This document shows positions 23,890 through 32,779 of a stretch of 64,000 nucleotides of DNA, piece after piece; the stretch's first letter is position 1; each line of letters opens with the position of its first letter. Below the pieces are notes generated by a model, which worked only from the letters and a program-made list of their open reading frames with translations, ran no database searches and was not told the origin of the DNA. A program made the position numbers and the translations under genes. This DNA is from Aporrectodea caliginosa (lineage: Eukaryota > Annelida > Clitellata > Crassiclitellata > Lumbricidae): positions 1 through 64,000 of the forward strand of contig JACEVL010000050.1 of assembly GCA_020284085.1 (NCBI GenBank). Reading direction: 5' to 3'.

Positions 23890-24245
23890 TATCACTCTCG
23901 AATATGGTCAAATTGCGGCTAAGAACCAACTGATCTGGTTTGGTACCCGACAGCAACTTCTTAAGCTCGACTTCGCTCTTCTTGCAAAAACTTTTCCATC
24001 TTTCACCTTCTCGTCCAGTGTCCGTGACCTAGGCGTTGTCCTTGACAGCACACTCATCTTCTCAGAACACATCAAGAATCTCACCCGTTCCTGCTACTTC
24101 CACCTGAGACGTCTCAGAACAATTCGACGTTCTGTCTCCTCGGTCTTTACATCTACATGTATAGTCCAAGCCTTTATCTGCTCCCATGTTGAATACTGCA
24201 ACTCTCTTTTTGTAGGAAAGACTGATCATAACCACACACCACAAG
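23890..24245 (+). mobile_element. CR1/L2-like LINE reverse-transcriptase fragment
   Basis: Translated with frame changes, this stretch gives LAAKNQLIWFGTRQQ, then SVRDLGVVLDSTLIFSEHI, NLTRSCYFHLRRLRTIRRS and HVEYCNSLFVG. These are typical of the region downstream of the palm domain in CR1/L2-type LINEs. It interrupts the surrounding transposon protein and is itself 5' and 3' truncated. Confidence 0.75.
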
Positions 24246-24369
24246 GACGTGCACTCAGCCAAGGAACACAACTGGACTTGCTACTTGTACTCAGGAAGAA
24301 GCTGATACAAGGATTTTCCTGCATGTCTCCGATGCTGCCAAACATCGCTATCGTAAAGTGATGATATGC

Positions 24370-25060
24370 TCACTGCTCAGTTGACTGTGAAGCGTTGGAG
24401 TTGGCCATAGTAGCAGTTCAGCAGCTCAGCATTGACGAACTGTGGGTTGGTTTTGACTTGGGCAAAAGCTGCAGATACCCATGACATGACACGTGCTTTC
24501 AGCTCAGAGAGGTGCGTAGCCTTACCCTTCCTACACGCATTTAGCGGATGTGACACAGTATCATCCTTTGGCGGCCGCGGAAAAAGGACGGCGTGGAACA
24601 TAGTCAGTGATGTCATCCCAGCCTTCTGCCCCTTTGCATCAACTCACAGCTCTGTTGATTATCAGCTCGATGTACTGGAGTGCTTTCTAGTTCTTCTGTA
24701 CGACCGAGCGACCAGTGAGAAGAATGTGAATGTGGCACGGTAGCAGCTGTTCTCACAGAATGGTAGACCAATGGATAGTGTTCCACCGACTTAAGCTGCA
24801 CTTGTCGAACACACAAAGAGCTGCCTACCAGACAGGTCATGTTTGGGCACAGATGTTTGTAGCTTTTCTCAAACTACCATGTCCGGGTGATTGGGGGTGG
24901 CTGCAAACGATCGAAGGAGGCTGGGAAGCGAAGTGGACAACACTTCCCGAAGCGTCTCATACCTGTCGTGAACTGCTCAGATGTGGCTGCGAGAATAGCT
25001 GTAGGGAACAGTGCAAATGAGTGAAAACTGCTTTACACTGTACTGGTCTCTGTCTGTGTA
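24370..25060 (+). pseudogene. Transposon-associated protein remnant, C-terminal part
   Basis: This contains VALPFLHAFSGCDTVSSFGG, followed by LECFLVLLYDRAT. A stop lies at 24741 and the continuation is in another frame (RAAYQTGHVWAQMF, DWGWLQTIEGGWEAKWTTLP, CRELLRCGCENSCREQC). The closing Cys-rich stretch looks like a small metal-binding motif. The same order of motifs is seen in intact members of this unnamed family, so 23210-23797 and this block belong to one former gene split by a LINE insertion. At least one stop and one frameshift make it inactive. Confidence 0.7.
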
Positions 25061-25139
25061 CAGGCCTGTTTGACCGTGAATGACGTGGACGATGTATCAC
25101 AGTTGATTTTCAAACTAGAGGGATTCCCCACTTCCCGAA

Positions 25140-25622
25140 ATGATGTCACTCGGTGCAAATCTTGTAGATAAGTGTCTGCAATTAATTCTATTGGAATCCT
25201 TGCCACTAAATATGTATGTTTAGACACAAAGATCTCTATTCCAAGTGAACTAGAAGCTGAGATATTGAACAATTGGTATTTTGGTCGTCCATTTTGAAAA
25301 TGGCTGCCTATTTCGTGTAGGTAGGCGTTTGCAATTAGTTCTATTGGAATCCTTGCCCCAAAAATGTTTGTTTAGACACCAAGATCACATTTCTAAGTAA
25401 CCTACAAGCTGAGATATTGACAAAGTTTTATTTTGGTCGGCCATTTTGGAAAATGGCTGGCAATTTCGTGTAGGTAGGCGTTTGAAATTAGTTCTATTGG
25501 AATCCTTGCCCCTGAATATGTATGTTTAGACACCAAGATCACAGTTCCAAGTGAATTAAAAGCTGAGATATTGAACAATATGTATTTTGGTCGACCATTT
25601 TGTAAAATGGCTGCCATATCCG
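25140..25622. repeat. Right arm: four inverted ~150-bp tandem units
   Basis: These are reverse-complement copies of the left-arm unit (22744-23200), each centred on CGGCCATTTTGGAAAATGGC or a near match, at about 25290, 25440, 25590 and a partial one at 25140. Together with the left arm they bracket the degraded protein and define an element of about 2.9 kb. Confidence 0.85.
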
Positions 25623-25739
25623 CTAGAGGGCGGTAAAAATTTGTATCCCGGGCTTTTTGGACTCATCTACCCATGTACTATCTGGAACCAAAGGGGCGCG
25701 TTGGTTACCAAATGTGAAACTTTTTCAGCTCCCGTACCC

Positions 25740-26536
25740 CACTATAGGAGTTTACGTCGACCAGCATTTATCCTGGAAAGAATATCTACCTAATATCGCC
25801 ATTACATACTATTCCAGGTTCTTGGTCCGGTACATTTTATTGATGCAAGTCTAGTATCTGTACGGGAGAAAGGAGTATAGAAAGAATTTGTATTTCTTGA
25901 GCAACATATATGATAGCAACATGATATATAAATTTGGGTATGAGATAGGAAGTAATTTTTATATGCTCTAATGATAATGTAGTTGGTTTTATCCAGGATA
26001 AGGGTTAGCATTCGGCTACTTTTTCCAGTTCTGTGTTTGTATGATTGATCAATGTTTCTATTGAGGAGTGAGAGTTAAAATATTAGTATCGTCTGCAAAT
26101 AATAGGTCAGGCGAGACATTGGGTAGGTCGTTGATGTACAGAATAAACAATAGAGGGCCTAATATAGAGCCTTAAGGAACCCCGTATTTGATACGTTATA
26201 AAGGAGAATTAGCGCCATTGCAAATAACGAGTTGCACTCTGTTTTCTAAATAGGTTTTAGACCAGTTACGTTAGGTATTTCGAATTTCATAAATAGACAA
26301 TTTTTTAGAAGAATGCCATGATCAAAGTATCAAAGGCTTTGGCCAAGTCCAGAAATATTCCTATGGAATATTCATTTTTATCCATTGCACCTCAGAATTT
26401 GTCTTGCATATTTAGTAGCGGCAAGAATGTTGAGTGACCAGATTGAAAGCCATGTTGAGAGGTGAAAAGAATGCTATATTTAGTAATATAGTTGTTGAGG
26501 CGTTCATACATGGCCTTTTCAAATAGTTTCGAGAAG
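25740..26536 (-). mobile_element. L2/CR1-like LINE fragment in inverted orientation, with a small plus-strand piece
   Basis: The reverse strand encodes reverse-transcriptase signatures: an FSKLFEKAMYERLNNY-like motif near 26520-26470, and INDLPNVSPDLLFADDTN around 26150-26085, which carries the FADD catalytic motif. A short plus-strand piece (GGAGTTTACGTCGACCAGC at 25747) duplicates sequence from 27657. Stops are frequent. Confidence 0.75.
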
Positions 26537-27290
26537 ACGGACGATTCACCTCAAGGGGTTTCACCTCCGGACGTTTCACATCCGGTCGATTCATTTCTGG
26601 GGTCTTTCACCTATTGGTTCTTTCACCTCTAGGGGTATGCACCTCCACTATCATAGTTATTAATTAACCCTGAACGTGTAACAAATAGAATCAGGTAATA
26701 AGACAGGAGAGTGACTGTACTGAACGGCATATGATAACGCGTGTCACTGACTGAAAACGAAAAATATGCAATATACAAGATATTTGAATATAAGCAACTA
26801 ATTATCGTGTCATAAAGTAGATAAAAGCAATTATCAATACGGAATTAAGTTGATTTCTTATTGTAAACTTATCAAGTTTTTTGGCCACGACGCCGAAAAC
26901 TAAACATAGACAACACAGGCCTACAAAAATAAGCAACTAATAATTATAATGTTATCTAGCAGCCTAAAAGGCCATTAAGTATGAGAAAGATGGGCGATTG
27001 CTTTCAAATATCTTATTATCTGATTCGATTTGTTACGCGTAATTGCAGTGTTTTCGAGTCAATGGGATACCAGAGATCATGTTGACTACAGTCAGTGACA
27101 CGCGTTATAAGTATTTATGCGGTCAATAATAGCCACTCTCTTGTCTTGTTATTTTACGCGTTTAAGGTTAATTAATAAATAAATAATATGAGAGTGGAGG
27201 TGAATACCCCTAGAGGTGAAAGCCCATAGAGGTTAAAGCCCCAGAGGTGAATCGTCCGGATGTTAAACGTCCGTAGGTGAAAGCCCCTGA
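26537..27290. mobile_element. Foldback MITE of about 750 bp
   Basis: The left part (TCACCTCTAGGGGTATGCAC and about 200 bp beyond) pairs with the inverted right part ending GTAGGTGAAAGCCCCTGA at 27290. The pairing extends inwards to ATAACGCGTGTCACTGACTG. The outer arms contain tandem GGTGAAAGCCCC/GATTCACCTC boxes. It separates two oppositely oriented pieces of the same LINE family. It has no coding capacity and no clear target duplication. Confidence 0.75.
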
Positions 27291-28060
27291 TACCGTTCAT
27301 TCTGTTCATCAACGACCTACCCAATGTCTCGCCTGACCTATTATTTGCAGACGATACTAATATCTTTAATTCTCACTACTCAATAGAAACATAAATCAAT
27401 CATACAACACAGAACCAGAAAAAGTAGCCGAATGGTTCCGTTCTAATACGCTAACCCTTAACCTGGATAAAATCAATTACCGGGTACAAAACTAGAAAAA
27501 GTAGCCGAATGATTCCGTACTAATAAGCTAACCCTTAACCTTGATAAAACTAACTATATTATCCTTAGAGCATATAAAAAATCACTTCCTATCTTATACA
27601 AAAATTTATGTATCACGGGCACCCCTATTACTCAAGTCTAATCATCTAAATTTCTAGGAGTTTACGTCGACCAGCATTTATCCTGGATAGAACAAATATA
27701 TAATATTTAAAAAAATTGGCAAAACAACTTGGTATTCTTACGCGCATATCTGGAATAATCCCACCACAGACCAGAACCGCCCTCTACCATACACTCACAC
27801 ACCCACACATAACTTATTGTAATATAGTTTGGGCCTCAGCTTGCAAGTTGAATCTTTCTAAACTTCTCATTCTCCAAAAACGGGCTATTACATTTGTTGC
27901 AAAATCCCTTATGGAGCTCACACAAAAACAGAATTTTTGGCTTAAAATATAAAAACCAGATCAGAGAAGGCAAGTCCAAATTGGAATAATTATGTACCGA
28001 TATACCCATAATCAATTAGGGTATACCAACAGCCTATGCAAATTACTTCCAACGTTGCCC
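27291..28060 (+). mobile_element. L2/CR1-like LINE reverse-transcriptase fragment
   Basis: This begins PFILFINDLPNVSPDLLFAD with the FADD catalytic motif at about 27343. It then contains a local ~95-bp tandem duplication (AAAGTAGCCGAATG at 27419 and 27499). It continues with RISGIIPPQTRTALYHTLTH, then YCNIVWAS and LILQKRAI (frame 27716-27952). Several stops separate the parts, so it is a dead copy. Confidence 0.8.
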
Positions 28061-28439
28061 TAATAAGAGTGTCCAAATAAACCAGCTCAGTAGACATAAC
28101 AGCAAAATAAACGGTACACAATTTTGCAGGTCATGTGACCTTCATTCAGCAGTACATTATGAAAATCTTCCACTTTTAAATCGCATAGCCATAATGCCCC
28201 ATTGAGCTAGATTATTATACTAGAGATGCATAAGATACTAGAGATAATAGATATAGATGATGACAACTGAAAAATTTATTCGTACCTATCGCCGCCAAAT
28301 GGCCAGCGTCAGGAACCAATGATGATAATGATGATGACGATGACGATAATGCTAATTATTATGATGATGGTGTTGGTGGTGGCAGTGATGGTGATGGCGA
28401 TGGTGACATGATGATGAAGATCATAATGATGATGATGAC

Positions 28440-28471
<32 letters not shown>

Positions 28472-28760
28472 CGATGATGATGATGATGATGACAAGGCCT
28501 TTACCATGACGGGGCGTTTCTTATTTTTGCTACTTCCTTAATTATCTCCGGCTTGTAAGCGTCCCCGGCACGTAGGCCAACTGAAATGTAAATCCTGTTT
28601 GCGACATTGACAGCGTATGTTGTAGCCTATGGGGCTCTGACGCCGTATAATTCCATGTGAAAATACCCCATCAGAAAATATACTTAGGGACCTATACGTG
28701 GAGGAAACATTAGAGATTTCGATGATTTGAGATTTCAACCAGNCAATGTTAACACTGTAC
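28061..28760 (-). repeat. Repeat R, inverted copy with GAT/GAC tracts
   Basis: The reverse complement of R runs from AGGTCATGTGACCTTCATTC at about 28129, through CGCCGCCAAATGGCCAGCG and imperfect (GAT)n/(GAC)n tracts at 28320-28490, to CATTAGAGATTTCGATGATT near 28730. It contains one undetermined base at 28743. Confidence 0.85.
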
Positions 28761-29567
28761 ATTTGGAAAACTTGATAGTTTCACTTACAATACATCGACC
28801 ACTGTATAGTAAACCCCTCGCTTATAACATAGCGTACAAAGTTATTCCATCTTCATTGCCATTGTCACCAATACAATCAGTATTGTCAGCAGTTACATCA
28901 TCGTCTTCTTTGGCACGGAATGCCTCTTTGGACTCATCTAAGAATCCATCTTCACGATCCCCAGTCGAACCTTTTCAAAAATCTGCTAAATATCCATGCG
29001 CAACAACCATTCTCTATCTTTCTCCATCCGTCCGTCCGTCAAGAATTACATCCATCTCTCCATTTATCCATCTCCACCATCTGCACATCCATTCGTTCAT
29101 CTTTTCCTCCATTCATTCAATCATTCATCCATAAATCAGTCAAAATTTTTTCCAATCATCTTTCTGTCTATCAATTCGTTTAATATACAATTGGATTGTT
29201 CACTATTGCTCTTTATGCTACTAATTTAGCATGTCCTTGATTCGAGTATTTTTTGTTATTTTTGAAGCAATTCTTGAATATGAAATAAACTTGCAACGCA
29301 AGTCTTTTCACTTTGTTCAATAAAAGCTGATTTGTGACAAAAACTGCAGCTATCGTGGCACTGGCATGAGCCAGGACTTCCCCCGCAATGTTGGATGTTA
29401 GGGATGCCCTGACAAAACATTCTTGGGCCTGGACTCCCCAAAAAATGAGGCAATCCTGAGGAATTTCATGTTTCAATACCAAAATGGACTAACAGTTGGT
29501 GAGGCCACATAAGGCAACAACAGTCGCAGCGTTGGTAATTCGGGAGGAGGGTAGAATGCCCTCACAG
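28761..29567. other. Spacer with (TCCA)n tracts and an inverted copy of the 4440-4620 flank
   Basis: 28990-29130 holds CCATCCGTCCGTCCG and other decayed TCCA-type repeats, apparently a remnant of the tetranucleotide array. 29150-29345 and 29460-29567 are inverted copies of 4440-4615 and about 4330-4440. No gene is supported. Confidence 0.6.
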
Positions 29568-29749
29568 CAGTGCATATTTTAACGGATTTGGACTACTGGG
29601 ACTAAGTCTGCCACGACCGTACTTTCAATGTAAACTATCACTGAAAGCACAGTATTATCTGGTACAAATCACCAAAACTACTGGGACAAACCCTAAAACT
29701 ATACTGGGACATTTGTCCCAGTAGTTATACCCAGTTAAAATATGCACTG
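29568..29749. mobile_element. Small hAT-type MITE (182 bp)
   Basis: The termini are CAGTGCATATTTTAAC and its inverted match. The duplication CCTCACAG lies at 29560-29567 and 29750-29757. The empty site survives inverted near 4345-4355 (CTGTGAGGGCATTC). The interior contains ACTACTGGGACTAAG and its inverse. A related fragment is seen at 54875-54920. Confidence 0.85.
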
Positions 29750-31692
29750 CCTCACAGCGTGTTGATTTGGGTGTTCGCAAGCTCTGGAAGTTGTCTGAGC
29801 CAAGATTTAAAGAGTAACAATTTGAGGTCGATTCATATTAACTCTTTCAGTATCTGGTACTTCTCCTAGCACGCTATGCCACGCGCTTTCTTTGATGAGC
29901 GTGCTACTGAAGACACCAAGGTAATAGGGTGAACTCATACAAAGTCGGACGATTTTTGTTCTGACCGATGCTACTCCGTAATGCGATATCACATGTAGAT
30001 TATGCAAAGTTTATTATATAGCCTATCATCTAATTTAACTAATCGAAACAGTTAAACCTAGCCAGTTTTATATAAACTCGACCAGGAGTTTCGCAAGTAC
30101 AGTGAGCTGACTAAATTAGAGTTTTTCATTTTTCGGTTAAAGTTGGACACTTTGTTAGGTAAACTTGGACAATAATGTGCTAGCATGTCCCTATTGGGTT
30201 AAAGTTGGACAATCAGGCTATATATGCTAGACTGAAAGATTTTCGTCAAGTTCTGTACAAAATTTAATTTTAAAATAACATTTAACAATGAAAATAACTT
30301 AAATAAACCCAATCGAAGATCAGTAGGCCTATATACATCTATTACAAAACATAGGCCTTAGGGCTTAGGCCTATGAGCAGACTTATGCATTCGACTAGCT
30401 GCACTAGCATGTTACTCGACTTATAGCTAGGTTCACTAAAGAAGTAGAAAAGAACATGAACATTTCTAATTGAAACATTGTTTACAGGTCATCGACATCA
30501 AGGACCCCACATTCTTCTGCATAACTTTGTTGAAACCATCTGTTGAAACATCCTTCGCACTTACACCACTGCTCATATTTCCTTTGATAATTAACTTTGC
30601 CATATTCAATGATGCACAATGTAACAGTATCCTCTGTCCTTTAATTTCTCTTTATTTTTTTAATCTTTTGGTCAAATTTGTCCAGTCTTTGCAGTTTTGC
30701 AAGATTTATTGAATCCTTATTTTCTTCCGCTGCCTCCTTATTTCTTTTCCTTGTTGTTGCTTTTTCACCAATCTTTTGTTTCTAGCACTCCTCTTCTGTT
30801 TTCTGTTTCCATCTGTTCATCTCAGCTTAATACTCTATGCCTGTGTTTCCCAACCTGTGGGTTGCGACCCCCAAGGGGTCGCCAAGTGTTTTGTGGAGGG
30901 GGTCGCCGCGGGTTATTTCATGACGCCTCTATCGCCCAATGACTTTATCAGTTAAGAAGAATAAGTGCCCCTATGCATAGCAATACTCAGAAATGGCGGC
31001 AACAAATTCAATTTTTCTAAGTCAGGGTACGCTCTACAAGTAGGACCTATATTTTTGTGTAGGCGTATTTTGAAAATTTAACGCATAGAGTTCTCTCTTG
31101 GTAATATGGAATTCATATTGTCAACCAAGAGACGGCCAAATGCATTCAGTCGTGTCGGCTAATTGGTATCGCATTCCCTTTCCCAGCAGATGTTGTCTTT
31201 AGCCGATCGCTGCAGAGATAACAGGTCCGGCCGCTTGCTCTCTTTCAAAGAGGCAAATGGGACGCGCAGCCTGTAGGGCCTAGTGTAGGCCTATAATCTC
31301 TTACCAATGTAGCCAACTATCTAGTAGGCCTATCTATAGGCCTATAGCCGTTTCACGTGACATATCTTGGCGTCTCTGAACGAAACCGATTCTGTTTTGC
31401 TGTTGCTGAACGAAACCGATTCCGCCTTCGACTGGAAAAGGTAGATTTGCTCTTAGCCTATTAGGCATTTAGGCCTACTTTGAGGGACGGAAAATAGAGT
31501 AATAGAATATTTGCACAAACTCTTAACTCCTAGTCGGAAACTGGTTGTTATAGGCCCTAATCTTATAAAATAATGACAGTAGCTTCTTTTATAATAAGCT
31601 CAATGAGTAATATAATAAAATTGATAGTGTGTCTGTGTTTAACTTCCACATTCAGTTTCGTGGCAATGAGGCTAAATATAATAATTTTATTA

Positions 31693-32324
31693 TGTACTGA
31701 AAAAGATGTTTCTTCTATCGTTTCAGTTATGGTGGCAGCGGTACTATGGTGTACCATGTGGCTGAGCGCAGGCTATATCTCTTCGGTAGCGCGTCGGTCT
31801 TTAACTAATTCGATGAGACTGATTAACAGAATAAGAGCACGACGGTTTTCGTTTTCTGGTTATTATTCATCACCTCATATATCAAAAACTGCATACTTGA
31901 AACAACTTATAAAAAGAGCGGCATCGTCCGTTATATATAAAACTGCTTGTTTTTAAACAACTTATAAGAAAGCGGCATCGTCCGTTACTCTCTCTTTCCG
32001 ATCCGCCGAGCCCGTCTTCTCTCTCCGGCTCCCCTGCTGCGAATCTCCTCTCTTCCGCTTTCCCCTCTCTTCTCTATCGCCCCCGCCTGTCAATCAACTC
32101 TTTCGCCCCCCAACCGCGCTCTCCGGTTCGTTCCCTCTTTCCTTGCTCCCCTTTCTGCCTTCTCTCCCCTTCACCCTTTGACAGGCGTGGCCTATGCTTC
32201 CACTCCCTTGGGTCTGTCGGCTGTCAGCTGTCAATCATCTTTCCGTACTAATACAATGCAATCGTATAATAAAATGTAAACTAACATATATATTTAAACT
32301 AATATTGATTGTTCTTTCTCTACA
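31693..32324 (-). repeat. LTR (3' LTR of the minus-strand retroelement)
   Basis: This 632-bp direct repeat, TGTACTG...TCTCTACA on the plus strand, is paired with 36372-37003. In element orientation it begins TGTAGAG immediately after the purine-rich AAAGAGTGGGGACA. It differs from its partner at only a handful of positions I could spot, such as ACCATG/ACTATG and CATACTTG/CATATTTG, suggesting a young insertion. A TTATATATAAAACTGC stretch may serve as promoter or polyadenylation signal. Confidence 0.88.
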
Positions 32325-32779
32325 TGTCCCCACTCTTTAAGCTGCTGGTATACAGGTCGTGCATCAGAAAGCATAGATGGCTTTTAGGTGCGTTCATCCT
32401 AACAGTTCGTTATTACACTAAGTCTATTACATGAGCACAGGCGACGGAGCATAGCGAGCTGTGTAATGTCTTTTATTTAGTTATTTCTCGCCATCGTTGC
32501 TGCTGCGTCACCAGGCTGGATAACACTTCGAACTATGTAAGTCAGTTATCTAAAACATAAAAAAAACACAAAACAAGTACCCCTGGTCGTTGCTGTATGA
32601 TCAGCGTCTACTCTTTCATCGGTGAACCCGACGACAAACCAAGTAACTCGAATCTATTTAAACACTCGTGAACAATGTGAAAATATATGCTAAGTAAAGA
32701 AAACACTATTTAGACCATACATAATGACCACCTTAATCCTAATTGGTCATATAGGCTCGAGATAATCCATCAGTAAACA
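32325..32779 (-). other. 3' untranslated part of the LTR retroelement
   Basis: This lies between the end of the gag-protease frame and the 3' LTR. The purine-rich tract next to the LTR (AAAGAGTGGGGACA in element orientation, about 32325-32338) is the likely polypurine tract. No integrase or reverse-transcriptase sequence was seen. Confidence 0.6.
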
